Shown: piece after piece, positions 35,389-44,518 of the stretch | How positions within the stretch are numbered: position 1 is the first letter of the stretch | Layout of the letters: each line of letters begins with the position of its first letter | Assembly (NCBI GenBank): GCA_947487895.1 | Contig: CANKYF010000006.1 | Location: 169,801-233,800, forward strand | From: an uncultured Flavobacteriaceae bacterium | Lineage (GTDB): Bacteria > Bacteroidota > Bacteroidia > Flavobacteriales > Flavobacteriaceae | Direction of reading: 5' to 3' | DNA: 64,000 nt | Made by a program: the position numbers and the translations under genes | Notes under the pieces: model-generated | Database searches by the model: none | Seen by the model: the letters and a program-made list of their open reading frames with translations, nothing else | Told to the model about the DNA's origin: nothing

Positions 35389-36675
35389 ATGAATTCAAAA
35401 ATTCAAAATGATATAAAAGAGCTTGTTGAACAACAGGTCATATCACAAGAAGTTGCTTCAAGCATAGAAGCATTTTATCAATCTAAAAAGGTAAATACTC
35501 CAAATAGATTATTTACTGTTTTTGGGGTATTAGGTTCTATATTAGTTGGGTTAGGAATTATCTTGATTTTAGCGCATAATTGGGATAATTTTTCAAAAAT
35601 AGTTAAAACCTTTTTTGCATTTTCCCCGTTACTAATAGGTCAGTTTTTAGTAGGGTTTTCCATATTAAAAGATAAAAGTAAAACTTGGAAAGAAGCCTCT
35701 GGTACTTTTCTGTTTTTTGCTGTAGGCGCTAGTATATCTTTAGTGAGTCAGATTTATAATATACCGGGAGATATAAGTAGCTTCCTTTTAACTTGGATAT
35801 TGTTATGTGTTCCGCTTGTCTATCTGTTAAAATCTAATGCGCTAGCAATAATACATATAGTGTTTATGACCTATTACGGTGTGGAATATGGTTATAACTT
35901 CTTATCAACATCAGATACACCTTGGTTTTATTTGTTATTATTGGCTTTAGTCTTGCCATATTACAAACAACTTTTAAAGTTTAAATTAGATACTAATATT
36001 ACATCAATTTTAAATTGGTTATTACCTTTAAGTTTAATTATTGTTTTAGGGGCTTTTGTTGAAACCGTTAGTGTTTTAGGAGTGCTTATGTATGTTATCC
36101 TTTTTGGGCTTTTCTACAATATCGGAAAACTGCCAATTTTTAACAATCAAAAATTAAGAAGAAATGGTTATTTGATATTAGGTTCTTTAGGAACTGTTTA
36201 CATGCTAATGTTAACTAGTTTTAAATGGATGTGGAATGACTTACTTAGAGTGGAGCTAGTGTATAATTCCCAAGAGTTTTTTATAACACTCTTACTATTC
36301 TTAATTGCTTTGGGAGTTTTAGCGTATTTGTTATCAAAGAAGTTTGTGGTGAAATACAATGTAATTCATTACGCATTTATCATTTTTACTATGGTGTTTT
36401 TTGTAGGCTTAAATAGCCAAATTATCCCAACTGTATTAATAAATCTTTTAGTTTTAATTATAGCTCTTGTAACTATAAAAGTGGGTGCCGATAAGTTTCA
36501 TTTTGGTATTTTAAATTATGGATTGCTTATTATAACGATACTCATAACATGTAGGTTTTTTGATACTAATATGTCTTTTGTGTTAAGAGGTATTTTATTT
36601 GTTGGAATAGGATTAGGCTTTTTTCTAACAAATTATATAATGCTTAAAAGACAAAAAAGAAGAAACTTGAAGTAA
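35389..36675 (+). CDS. DUF2157 domain-containing membrane protein
   Basis: 428 residues. A soluble N-terminal helix-rich part (IKELVEQQVISQEVASSIEAFY) is followed by GSILVGLGIILILAHNWDNFSK, the DUF2157 hallmark, and about twelve membrane helices. Inner membrane, unknown function. It starts 4 bases after the previous stop and is followed 12 bases later by the GDYXXLXY gene, its usual partner. Confidence 0.92.
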   Translation: MNSKIQNDIKELVEQQVISQEVASSIEAFYQSKKVNTPNRLFTVFGVLGSILVGLGIILILAHNWDNFSKIVKTFFAFSPLLIGQFLVGFSILKDKSKTWKEASGTFLFFAVGASISLVSQIYNIPGDISSFLLTWILLCVPLVYLLKSNALAIIHIVFMTYYGVEYGYNFLSTSDTPWFYLLLLALVLPYYKQLLKFKLDTNITSILNWLLPLSLIIVLGAFVETVSVLGVLMYVILFGLFYNIGKLPIFNNQKLRRNGYLILGSLGTVYMLMLTSFKWMWNDLLRVELVYNSQEFFITLLLFLIALGVLAYLLSKKFVVKYNVIHYAFIIFTMVFFVGLNSQIIPTVLINLLVLIIALVTIKVGADKFHFGILNYGLLIITILITCRFFDTNMSFVLRGILFVGIGLGFFLTNYIMLKRQKRRNLK

Positions 36676-36686
36676 AAAATAAGAAA

Positions 36687-37265
36687 ATGAAAACTACATA
36701 TTTATTTATACTATTTTTAATAGTAGTTGCTGCTCAGATAATTGTGCCAACTCACATGATTTTTAATAGAGAAGATGTGCTAAATACAGGAATAGCATAT
36801 AAATTTAAAACAAAACCAATTGATCCATCAGATCCATTTAGAGGAAAATACATAACTTTAAATTTTGAAGTAGACCAATATATAACTGAAGATACAACTT
36901 GGGTAAGAGATGAGGTTATTTATGTGTATTTAGATATTGATAGTTTGGGCTTTGCTGAAGTAAACAAGATAAGTAAAGAAATACTACCAGATATTGATAA
37001 AGATTTTGTTGAAGCTAAAGTAAACTGGTATGCTGGCTATTCTAAAGAGTTGAATATAGATTTTCCATTTAATAGGTTTTATATGGAAGAAAGTAAGGCG
37101 TATACAGCTGAAGTTGTTGTTAGAGAAAATTTAAGAGATTCGTTATTACAAAATGTTTATGCTTTGGTTTACGTAAAAGAAGGAGAGTCTGTATTAAAAG
37201 ATGTTATTATTGATGACATACCTATTAAAGATTACGTGGAACAGAATGAATTGGAGAATGAGTGA
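36687..37265 (+). CDS. GDYXXLXY domain-containing protein
   Basis: 192 residues. N-terminal membrane helix (YLFILFLIVVAAQIIVPTHMI) then DPSDPFRGKYITLNFEVDQY, a variant of the GDYxxLxY motif (here G-K-Y-I-T-L-N-F), and FPFNRFYMEESKAYTAEVVV. The family is usually encoded with DUF2157, as here. Function unknown. Confidence 0.9.
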   Translation: MKTTYLFILFLIVVAAQIIVPTHMIFNREDVLNTGIAYKFKTKPIDPSDPFRGKYITLNFEVDQYITEDTTWVRDEVIYVYLDIDSLGFAEVNKISKEILPDIDKDFVEAKVNWYAGYSKELNIDFPFNRFYMEESKAYTAEVVVRENLRDSLLQNVYALVYVKEGESVLKDVIIDDIPIKDYVEQNELENE

Positions 37266-37487
37266 AATCTTAAAAGTTTTAACATTATAAAAGGCTTTTC
37301 TTAAAGAAGTTATAAAATTTAACAAACCATGTTAAACCTTTCTAAAGAGGCATTGTAGTATGGTTTTTTTATTGTCAATTTGTACAACGAAAGTTTTTAT
37401 ATAATTGAATAAATTTTAGAATTATATTTAGTTAAGTTGTTAGTTAGTTTTTAAAACCCGGTAATGTGAATTACCGGGTTTTATTTT
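37266..37487. other. Intergenic region with a long hairpin and an orphan leader
   Basis: AAACCAT (about 37324) pairs with ATGGTTTTTTT (about 37363) enclosing an inner CCTTT/AAAGAGG stem. Then a -7-like TATATTTA (37426-37433) and the 12-mer GTTAGTTAGTTT (37439-37450), identical to 12471-12482, precede the strong terminator at 37453. A short transcript of about 50 nt is possible. Confidence 0.35.
37453..37482. terminator. Strong bidirectional terminator
   Basis: AAAACCCGGTAAT / ATTACCGGGTTTT, 13-bp perfect stem with loop GTGA, T run on both strands, between convergent genes. Confidence 0.9.
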
Positions 37488-39950
37488 TTATTCTACTTCA
37501 AAAGTAGAAAAATGATATACTGGAATGCCAGTATCTGTAATACCTTCAATTTTTATAGCATATCTACTTTTAGTATCACTAGTGAAAAATGATACATTAG
37601 CTTTTTTTGATGTATTAGTTAAAGTTATTTTGGGTTCCCAGTGTAATGTAGTTCTAATGTCTTGTTTTGTAACTTCATTAGGCATAGAAATATGATTAGG
37701 AGAGTAAAATTCTCTAGCTGTGTAAAAACCAGTTGAAGTAAAATCTATGATTCCTGGTTTACGCTTAATGTTTTTTGCTAAAACATTAGTTCCTAGTTTT
37801 TGATGAATAACTATTACACCATTTGCGCTATTGGGGAAAAAAGAAGCATCAGCGCCTTTTAATACATCAATAAAATCAACATCTACAGCTGTCATATTTG
37901 TGATGTCATCAAGTTCTACAGGAAAGTTGTTCAAGTATATTCTTGGAACACCACCATTTCTAATAGATATAGAATTGTTATTGGCAGTTACCCCAGGTAA
38001 CATATTTAGTAAATCAAAAATATTATAAACTTCCATTTCTGGATTTCCTTTTAGATCGATTCTGTTAGTAGGAAAACCATAAAATGCTTTTTCATTTAGT
38101 TCTTCATTTCTTTTTTCTTTTTCAGATTTTTTAGTAGCCGTTATAACAACTTCATCTAATAACCTTGCTTCTTCTAAAAAAGCCTCATTTATCATTGAGA
38201 TGTTCTGAGACAATGTTAGAAAATTTGAAATTTTGGTTTCATCATTTAAACTTGATTTTAAAATATTTTGTTTGAAAACTTTTGGACTTGAATTATGATT
38301 TGCTGTTAAACGAATATCTACCATTCTATTCGCTTTTGTTTCTTCTTTTTTAAATTCATTTACCCTGGCTTCTATAAGGGTTGGTATTGTATCCATAAAA
38401 ACAAAAGGCCCATATTTAAAAATACCATTAGTATTAGAGCGAATTTTTTCTTGATAAGGAAAGCTTCCCATAAAAGTTAGCTTTGTAACTGCTGGAATAT
38501 TTTGTTTACTTTTTTTAGAAGCGGTAATACCTGAAATATAAATACCAGTTTCTGGAGTAAATTGATCTGCTTTAGGTTTGTATAAGAGTTCATTCCATGT
38601 AAAACGCCTCCAACCGTGGGTGAGCATTACTAAATCTAAAAGATATCTTCTTTTTGGGTCATTTTCTTTTTCAAAAAAATACCCAGGGTTTTTAATTTGT
38701 CCTCTTAAATCTGAATTTAATAATAAGTAAGTTTTTATGTTATCATCTTTAGAGCTATGACCAATAGCATCAATGTCTGTGACAGACATCGATAAATCAC
38801 CTACTACAGGGTTCCCATTAGTATCTTTTAAATCAATACTCAAATTTATTTTATCTCTTCTAGCTGGGGTTAAATTATCAGAATCTAGGTTTACAGAAAT
38901 ACTGTTCTCAGGGTTATCTATAAATGCCAAGCGTTCGCATACAGGTTTACCTTCATTATCAAAAAGAGTAAAATGTGTTACTCCATCATTAAGTGTATTT
39001 GTATTAAGCCTAATTAAGTAGGAGTTTGAATCTTCTGTTTCAAATTTTTCAAAAACTAAAGCCCCTCTTTGATGAGCTAACAAATAAGAGTTTTTAAGTC
39101 CTAAAGGATTATTTGTAGATGCTTTTACTACTAAATGGCTGCCATTGTTTACAATATTAAGATTATACCCAATAGACAACACCTTTGGTAGCTTATAGGT
39201 ATATTCAACATTATTTACTATTACTGATGCATAATAAGTCTTGTTTATTTCTGGAATAATGCTGATTAAACCCAATCCTGAATGAAATGTTTTAAAAGAT
39301 GATATTGTTTTATTGTCTGAATCTTTAATAGTGCCACTAATGCTAATATCTCTATTAAATGTGTCTTTTACTTTAATGCCTACTTTAGAGGTCAATCCGT
39401 TAATCAAGTAACCACCTTCAGGGTAAAATTCTAAATTTGGTTTTTCTTTAAGTATTAATTTTTGTTTTTCAGAATTTGATGATGAAGCGTCTACGGTTGA
39501 AATTTCTTCAGTTTTTTCAGTATCCCAAATAGGTATTTGCTTCTGAAAAAAATATGCAGCATCTTGATTCCTCATATAATTGGTGTAAGCTCTAAGAATA
39601 TAATTCCCTGCTTTCCAGTTGTTTTTAATCTTAAAATCACCAGCAGTATTGGTGTTAGATATATAAAGTTGCTTTTTAGAAACAATACTGTCTTGATCAT
39701 TAATAAGTTCAACATAAACAACTTTACTTTTATTGGTTTTTTTATGATCTATCCCATTAACTAGGTAGGTGGTGTACCAAACATCTTCTCCTAAAGTATA
39801 ATAAGGTTTGTCTGTTTGTACATATATTTTTTCTGGAGGGTTTTCAACATAGTTTAATAGCTTTTCTTGAACTAATTCACTAAAGTTGTTGGTAATTGTA
39901 AATGACAAAAGGAATACAACAATACAAGTGAGACTAATTTTTTTATACAT
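37488..39950 (-). CDS. MG2-like / TonB plug domain protein without barrel
   Basis: 820 residues. Signal peptide (LTCIVVFLLSFTITNN), then a macroglobulin MG2-like start (EKIYVQTDKPYYTLGEDVWYTTYLV; NTAGDFKIKNNWKAGNYILRAYTNYMRN), several beta-sandwich modules, and near 640-720 a TonB-receptor plug-like domain (MEVYNIFDLLNMLPGVTANNNSISIRNGG, LKGADASFFPNSANGVIVI). No 22-strand barrel follows, so it cannot be a TonB channel by itself. Probably a surface or periplasmic protein; function unknown. Similar large proteins are common in flavobacteria. Confidence 0.82.
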   Translation of the reverse strand: MYKKISLTCIVVFLLSFTITNNFSELVQEKLLNYVENPPEKIYVQTDKPYYTLGEDVWYTTYLVNGIDHKKTNKSKVVYVELINDQDSIVSKKQLYISNTNTAGDFKIKNNWKAGNYILRAYTNYMRNQDAAYFFQKQIPIWDTEKTEEISTVDASSSNSEKQKLILKEKPNLEFYPEGGYLINGLTSKVGIKVKDTFNRDISISGTIKDSDNKTISSFKTFHSGLGLISIIPEINKTYYASVIVNNVEYTYKLPKVLSIGYNLNIVNNGSHLVVKASTNNPLGLKNSYLLAHQRGALVFEKFETEDSNSYLIRLNTNTLNDGVTHFTLFDNEGKPVCERLAFIDNPENSISVNLDSDNLTPARRDKINLSIDLKDTNGNPVVGDLSMSVTDIDAIGHSSKDDNIKTYLLLNSDLRGQIKNPGYFFEKENDPKRRYLLDLVMLTHGWRRFTWNELLYKPKADQFTPETGIYISGITASKKSKQNIPAVTKLTFMGSFPYQEKIRSNTNGIFKYGPFVFMDTIPTLIEARVNEFKKEETKANRMVDIRLTANHNSSPKVFKQNILKSSLNDETKISNFLTLSQNISMINEAFLEEARLLDEVVITATKKSEKEKRNEELNEKAFYGFPTNRIDLKGNPEMEVYNIFDLLNMLPGVTANNNSISIRNGGVPRIYLNNFPVELDDITNMTAVDVDFIDVLKGADASFFPNSANGVIVIHQKLGTNVLAKNIKRKPGIIDFTSTGFYTAREFYSPNHISMPNEVTKQDIRTTLHWEPKITLTNTSKKANVSFFTSDTKSRYAIKIEGITDTGIPVYHFSTFEVE

Positions 39951-40047
39951 TTCAAAAAAGATTCAATATTGTTACTAAAATTACAATAAATATGTATGAT
40001 TACCCATCAAAAATTATACCCTCTTTATGTTAAAAATTTGAATAAAA

Positions 40048-40072
40048 AAAGCGTTACATTTTGTAACGCTTT
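40048..40072 (-). terminator. Terminator of lysS
   Basis: AAAGCGTTAC / GTAACGCTTT with a five-base loop, and T residues on the minus strand side, 25 bases after the lysS stop. Confidence 0.8.
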
Positions 40073-40096
40073 AATAAAACTGATATTTTAGAGTAT

Positions 40097-41791
40097 TTAA
40101 ACAACTTCAACAAACAAGCCATCATCTGTCTTTTCAACTTTAGCAAGCTTGTTTTTGGTAAGTTCTTTAATAGACTTATCCCATTTTTTGTTAGATAAAC
40201 CAGATTGTGTTTTTAAATCTATAAGTTCTGATTTTCCTGTTGTCTTTAATATTTCAAAAATAGCTTTAGCTTCATCTGTTAACGCTATTTGTTTTTTCTC
40301 AGGTCTCATTTGAGGGAAGAATAATACTTCTTGAATACTTTGGTTATTGGTTAAGAACATAATTAATCTATCCATGCCAATTCCCATTCCAGAAGTAGGA
40401 GGCATACCGTATTCTAAAGCGCGCAAAAAGTCAAAGTCTATAAACTCTGTAGCTTCATCATCACCTTTTTCGGCTAGTTTTAATTGGTGTTCAAAACGTT
40501 CACGCTGATCAATAGGGTCGTTTAGTTCAGAATACGCATTTGCAATTTCTTTACCGCAAACCATTAACTCAAAACGCTCAGTTAATTCTGGGTTGTCTCT
40601 ATGCTCTTTACATAACGGGCTCATCTCTTTAGGATAGTCTGTTATGAAGGTAGGCTGAATGTAATTACCTTCACATTTTTCACCAAAAATTTCATCAATA
40701 AGCTTTCCTTTACCCATAGTAGCATCTACTTCAATACCCATATCAATGGCTGCTTGTCTAATCTCATCTTCAGTTTTATCAGTAATATCAAAACCTGTAA
40801 AATGTTTAATAGAATCTGCCATAGTTACACGAGCATAAGGCGCTTTAAAGTCAACTTTGTGTTCACCAAAAGTAGCTTCAGTAGTTCCGTTAACAGCTAC
40901 TGCACAATGTTCTAACAAACGTTCGCAGAAATCCATCATCCAGTTATAGTCTTTGTAGGAAACATATATTTCCATGGCTGTAAACTCAGGGTTATGAGTT
41001 CTATCCATTCCTTCGTTTCTAAAGTTTTTAGAAAACTCATAAACACCGTCAAAACCACCAACTATTAACCTTTTTAAGTAAAGCTCGTTAGCAATTCTCA
41101 TATACAATGGAATATCTAAAGAGTTATGGTGTGTTATAAAAGGTCTAGCTGCTGCGCCTCCAGGTATTGGTTGTAAAACAGGTGTTTCAACTTCAAAATA
41201 ACCAGCATCATTAAAAAACTGGCGCATGGCATTAAAAAGCTTAGTCCTCTTTACAAACACATCCTTTACATGCGGATTTACCACTAAATCTGCATAACGC
41301 TGTCTGTAACGTTGCTCAGGATCTGTAAAAGCATCATGAACTTTACCATCGGTATCTACTCGAGGTTGTGGTAGTGGTTTTAAAGCTTTACTAAGAAGTT
41401 TAAAATCTTTAACCATAACCGTCTTTTCACCTACTTTAGTTGTGAAAAGTTTTCCTTCTATACCAATAAAATCACCCATGTCTAAAAGCTTTTTATATAC
41501 ATCGTTGTATTTGCTTTTATCCTCACTAGGGCATATTTCATCACGGTTAAAATATACTTGTATTCTTCCTTCTCCATCTTGAAGTTCAGCAAAACTGGCA
41601 CTTCCTTGAATTCTACGAGACATTAATCTACCAGCAATAACTACGTGTTTATCATCTTCAAAATGCTCTTTAATTTGTTTAGAAGTATGATCTACGGGGT
41701 ATAAATCTGCAGGATAGGGATTAATACCTAATCCACGTAATTTTTCTAATTTTTCTCTTCTAACAAGCTCTTGCTCTGATAATTGTGACAT
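40097..41791 (-). CDS. lysS: Lysine--tRNA ligase, class II
   Basis: 564 residues. OB-fold anticodon-binding domain (about 55-160: VVIAGRLMSRRIQGSASFAELQDGEGRIQVYF), then the class II catalytic core (NAMRQFFNDAGYFEVETPVLQPIPGGAAARPFITHHN motif 1 and neighbours; FRNEGMDRTHNPEFTAMEIY motif 2; GYGM-like GMPPTSGMGIGMDRLIMFL motif 3). A C-terminal extension of about 60 residues (LKTTGKSELIDLKTQSGLSNKKWDKSIKEL) is present, as in other flavobacteria. Charges tRNA-Lys. Confidence 0.98.
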   Translation of the reverse strand: MSQLSEQELVRREKLEKLRGLGINPYPADLYPVDHTSKQIKEHFEDDKHVVIAGRLMSRRIQGSASFAELQDGEGRIQVYFNRDEICPSEDKSKYNDVYKKLLDMGDFIGIEGKLFTTKVGEKTVMVKDFKLLSKALKPLPQPRVDTDGKVHDAFTDPEQRYRQRYADLVVNPHVKDVFVKRTKLFNAMRQFFNDAGYFEVETPVLQPIPGGAAARPFITHHNSLDIPLYMRIANELYLKRLIVGGFDGVYEFSKNFRNEGMDRTHNPEFTAMEIYVSYKDYNWMMDFCERLLEHCAVAVNGTTEATFGEHKVDFKAPYARVTMADSIKHFTGFDITDKTEDEIRQAAIDMGIEVDATMGKGKLIDEIFGEKCEGNYIQPTFITDYPKEMSPLCKEHRDNPELTERFELMVCGKEIANAYSELNDPIDQRERFEHQLKLAEKGDDEATEFIDFDFLRALEYGMPPTSGMGIGMDRLIMFLTNNQSIQEVLFFPQMRPEKKQIALTDEAKAIFEILKTTGKSELIDLKTQSGLSNKKWDKSIKELTKNKLAKVEKTDDGLFVEVV

Positions 41792-41862
41792 GTTAATACA
41801 GTGTGTGAAATTTTAAGTGCACAAAGATAATGATTTGATGTACAGTTTGCCATTTTTTTTGA

Positions 41863-41946
41863 GCGTTACCCCAAAGTTCCTGAGACAAATTCAGGATACA
41901 CTAGTGTAGTGCTTCGTGTATTAGGTAGTGCTTCTATACCTAACGC
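41863..41946. repeat. Multi-hairpin intergenic element
   Basis: GCGTTA (41863-41868) pairs with TAACGC (41941-41946), enclosing CCTGA/TCAGG (41879-41895), ATACAC/GTGTAT (about 41896-41920, containing palindrome TACACTAGTGTA) and TTAGGTA/TACCTAA (41921-41943 region). It is clover-shaped but lacks tRNA landmarks. Probably a dispersed repeat. Confidence 0.5.
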
Positions 41947-42014
41947 AGAAGATGTGTAACAAAACAAAAAGAAATACGTCAAATAAACACATCAATTAAA
42001 AAATAAAATTATAC

Positions 42015-42173
42015 ATGAGTTTTTGGAGAGTATTACTGTCTATTATATGTCCACCATTAGCCGTTTTAGATAAAGGTTGTGGATCTATTATTATTGTCTT
42101 CTTATTATGGCTTTGTGGTTGGGTCCCTGGGGTGATTGCTGCATTGGTAATTTTAAATAATCCTAATAGATAA
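42015..42173 (+). CDS. YqaE/Pmp3 family membrane protein, 52 aa
   Basis: Reads MSFWRVLLSIICPPLAVLDK, then GCGSIIIVFLLWLCGWVPGVIAA, ending LNNPNR. Two hydrophobic helices with PPLAV and the WxPG loop are diagnostic of the Pmp3/UPF0057 family. In yeast and plants these proteins affect membrane potential and salt tolerance; the bacterial role is unclear. Followed 42 bases later by a lipoprotein gene. Confidence 0.9.
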   Translation: MSFWRVLLSIICPPLAVLDKGCGSIIIVFLLWLCGWVPGVIAALVILNNPNR

Positions 42174-42214
42174 AAATGTATCTTTGAGGTCTAATTTCAA
42201 ACCTCAAAAAAATC

Positions 42215-43000
42215 ATGAAATTTATAAAAATTTTAGCTCTAATTATCTTAACTATTGGTTTTACTAATTGTACTGTAAAAGAACGTATTGTTTTTAATCA
42301 AGATAGTAGTGGAAAATACCTAATTAGTTATGATATGGCTGAATTTATGAATACTATGAAATCTGAAATGGGAGGAGGCGCTACTCCAGGAGCCAAAAAA
42401 GCTATAGATACAGTTATGGTGTTTAAAGAAATTATGGAAATGTATAAAGATAGTGTTGCATCGTTACCTGAGGAAAAGCGTTTAGCACTAGAGGAAGTTA
42501 AAGATATGTATATGAAGATGAATATGGATGAAGAAAAAGGCGTTTTTGATTTTGGTATTGGAATGGATTTTAAATCTATTTTAGATTTAAAAGATATGGG
42601 GGAGAAGATTGCAAAAGTTCAAAGTTTAAATGCGCAAAGTGATCAAGTGGATGCTATGAAAGGTGGGCCTATAGGTAAGTTTATGAGCCCAGAAAGTAAC
42701 GGGTTGGTTTATGATTATAATGCTTCTAGCTTTTCAAGAACTACTACTTTACCAGAAAATTGGAATCCTGATGAATTTAAAATAGATGAGAATAATGATT
42801 CAGATAAACAGTTTATGGAGTATTTCAAAAATGCATATTATATAGTTGAATATACTTTTCCTAAAAAAATAAAAAGCTTCTCTGTTAATAATGCAGAGCT
42901 TTCCAATAATGACAAAACCATTACCTACAAAGTAAGCTGGTTAGATTTTATGAAAGACCCAAAGGTGCTAGATGTTGATTTAACATTTGCTAATGAATAA
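42215..43000 (+). CDS. Lipoprotein of unknown function
   Basis: 261 residues. Lipobox GFTNC after MKFIKILALIILTI. The mature part has an early FNQDSSGKYLISYDMAEFM and repeated Met-rich helices (VKDMYMKMNMDEEKGVFDFGIGMDFKS), finishing with VSWLDFMKDPKVLDVDLTF. No family recognised. Its stop overlaps the lipB start (ATGAATAA), so it is translationally coupled to lipB, an arrangement that probably reflects convenience rather than function. Confidence 0.75.
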   Translation: MKFIKILALIILTIGFTNCTVKERIVFNQDSSGKYLISYDMAEFMNTMKSEMGGGATPGAKKAIDTVMVFKEIMEMYKDSVASLPEEKRLALEEVKDMYMKMNMDEEKGVFDFGIGMDFKSILDLKDMGEKIAKVQSLNAQSDQVDAMKGGPIGKFMSPESNGLVYDYNASSFSRTTTLPENWNPDEFKIDENNDSDKQFMEYFKNAYYIVEYTFPKKIKSFSVNNAELSNNDKTITYKVSWLDFMKDPKVLDVDLTFANE

Positions 43001-43691
43001 ACTTGTTAAGTTACTAGACTTAGGACATAAAGACTATAAAGAAACTTGGGATTACCAAGAACAGCTGTTTAAAGGTATTGTAGATACTAAGGTTAAGAAT
43101 AGAAGAGAAGAAACTAATCTTGATACTAAGAATTACTTTTTGTTTGTAGAACACCCGCATGTTTATACTCTAGGTAAAAGCGGTGATTTATCTAATCTTC
43201 TTTTAAATGAAGAACAACTTTCTGCCAAAGGAGCAAAGTTTTACAAGATAAATAGAGGAGGTGACATTACCTATCATGGACCAGGACAAATTGTTGGTTA
43301 CCCTATTTTAGATTTAGAAAATTTTTTTACTGATATTCATAAGTATTTAAGGCTCCTTGAAGAAATGATAATTTTAACATTAGCTGAATATGGTTTAAAA
43401 GCTTCAAGAAGTGAAGGTGAAACAGGTGTTTGGTTAGATGTAGGAACGCCTTTTGCTCGTAAAATATGCGCTATGGGAGTACGTGCAAGTAGATGGGTAA
43501 CCATGCATGGTTTTGCATTAAATGTTAATGCAGATTTAGGCTATTTTGATAACATTATACCCTGTGGAATTCGAGGTAAAGCTGTTACTAGTTTGAATGT
43601 AGAGTTAGGTAAACAAACTATTGATGAAGAAGAAATAAAAGGAAAACTACTTAAGCATTTTGCTAACCTTTTTGAAGCTGAGATTTTATAG
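42993..43691 (+). CDS. lipB: Lipoyl(octanoyl) transferase
   Basis: 232 residues from ATG 42993. Transfers octanoate from acyl carrier protein to lipoyl domains. YTLGKSGDLSNLL, NRGGDITYHGPGQIVGYPILDL, the catalytic Lys in ARKICAMGVRASRWVTMHGFALNV and the catalytic Cys in IIPCGIRGKAVTSL are all present. The last codons (HFANLFEAEIL, stop 43689-43691) are duplicated in decayed form at 44519-44569 on the far side of the DUF4240 cassette. Confidence 0.97.
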   Translation: MNKLVKLLDLGHKDYKETWDYQEQLFKGIVDTKVKNRREETNLDTKNYFLFVEHPHVYTLGKSGDLSNLLLNEEQLSAKGAKFYKINRGGDITYHGPGQIVGYPILDLENFFTDIHKYLRLLEEMIILTLAEYGLKASRSEGETGVWLDVGTPFARKICAMGVRASRWVTMHGFALNVNADLGYFDNIIPCGIRGKAVTSLNVELGKQTIDEEEIKGKLLKHFANLFEAEIL

Positions 43692-43694
43692 AGT

Positions 43695-43770
43695 TTCGTT
43701 TAACGGGTAATGTAAACGCAGTGCGTAGCGATAGCAAGCATTGTGTTTACATGTTGTTAGCCCCAGTTAT
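43695..43770 (+). repeat. Left terminal repeat of the DUF4240 cassette (attC-like)
   Basis: TTCGTTTAAC (43695-43704), hairpin arms ATGTAAAC (43710-43717) / GTTTACAT (43745-43752) with inner CAGTGC/GCATTG, then TTAGCCCCAGTTAT (43757-43770). Spacing GTTTAAC...GTTAGCC (65 bp, 43698-43762) resembles an integron attC, though the last box deviates from GTTRRRY. Confidence 0.65.
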
Positions 43771-43773
43771 TTT

Positions 43774-44430
43774 TTAATTATACTTCGCCCATAGTTCTGG
43801 AAGCATAGTTGGCAATTCATCTTCAGTCCAATCCTTACCTTTAGTAGGAGGTGCTCCAAAATCGTAATCAAGTCCCATATAAAATGCAACAGAACGAGGA
43901 AAAGTTTCGTCTTCTTCCATGCCAGTTAAATTAGAATAAGCTTCCGTTGCAACATACATTATGCTTTCCCATTCGCAAATTTCTTCCTTACTTACAATAT
44001 TCGCCAAATAGTCCGGATTTTTTAAAGTTTCAGTATATGCACTTTTCCCTAGACCGATTATCCAACAACGGAAATATAAATAACCATCATCTGTCACAAA
44101 GCCCTCAATAATTTTCTTGGCAGCTAAAATTTTAAATTCATCAGCGTCAATAATACATTTGCGAAGTGCAAATTCAAATTCTTTTATTTCGCCAAGTGAA
44201 AGTTTCTCAAGTTCCTCTGTAAGATGTTTTTCTTTTAAAAAATCACCTCCCTTAGAAGCTTCAACAGCATTATCAACAAGTGACCAAAATTTATCTGTAT
44301 TGATTGTATCCATTCGTACGTTCGTTTTGTAAGGATTTAAAATTGTTGTCTCGGTTATACTCACATTCTTACTGTTAAAGCATGAAACCATAAATATTAG
44401 TCCTAATATGAGTATTAATTGTTTAGTCAT
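43774..44430 (-). CDS. DUF4240 domain-containing lipoprotein
   Basis: 218 residues. Lipobox MVSC at the N-terminus, then the DUF4240 domain (TDKFWSLVDNAVEASKGGDF, FEFALRKCIIDADEFKILAAKKIIEGFVTDDGYLYFRCWIIGLGKSAY, DYDFGAPPTKGKDWTEDELPTMLPELW). DUF4240 proteins are found in scattered accessory positions and resemble immunity-type or WGR-associated proteins; no activity is known. A lipoprotein form is unusual to my knowledge. The gene is bracketed by inverted repeats and sits between lipB and a decayed lipB 3' end, so it is probably a mobile cassette. Confidence 0.88.
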   Translation of the reverse strand: MTKQLILILGLIFMVSCFNSKNVSITETTILNPYKTNVRMDTINTDKFWSLVDNAVEASKGGDFLKEKHLTEELEKLSLGEIKEFEFALRKCIIDADEFKILAAKKIIEGFVTDDGYLYFRCWIIGLGKSAYTETLKNPDYLANIVSKEEICEWESIMYVATEAYSNLTGMEEDETFPRSVAFYMGLDYDFGAPPTKGKDWTEDELPTMLPELWAKYN

Positions 44431-44434
44431 TATT

Positions 44435-44498
44435 ATAATTGGGGCTAAATATTAAGATAGACTTCCGTTTTAATGAAGTTTATCGACTGTTAAACGAA
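44435..44498 (-). repeat. Right terminal repeat of the DUF4240 cassette
   Basis: Plus-strand ATAATTGGGGCTAA (44435-44448) is the inverse of the left inner repeat (13 of 14), and GTTAAACGAA (44489-44498) is the exact inverse of the left outer 10-mer. Between them a hairpin: GATAGACTTC (44456-44465) / GAAGTTTATC (44475-44484), 9 of 10 pairs. Confidence 0.65.
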
Positions 44499-44518
44499 GT
44501 TAGGTGAAAATTTTTACA

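Noticed and set aside
41863..41946. tRNA gene
   Set aside because: Clover-like folding, but no TTCRANY T-loop, no 7-bp acceptor stem and no anticodon-arm geometry; treated as a repeat.
43695..44498. True integron gene cassette
   Set aside because: The two hairpin ends face each other rather than lying in direct orientation, the right box does not match GTTRRRY, and no integron integrase is present. Reported only as attC-like.
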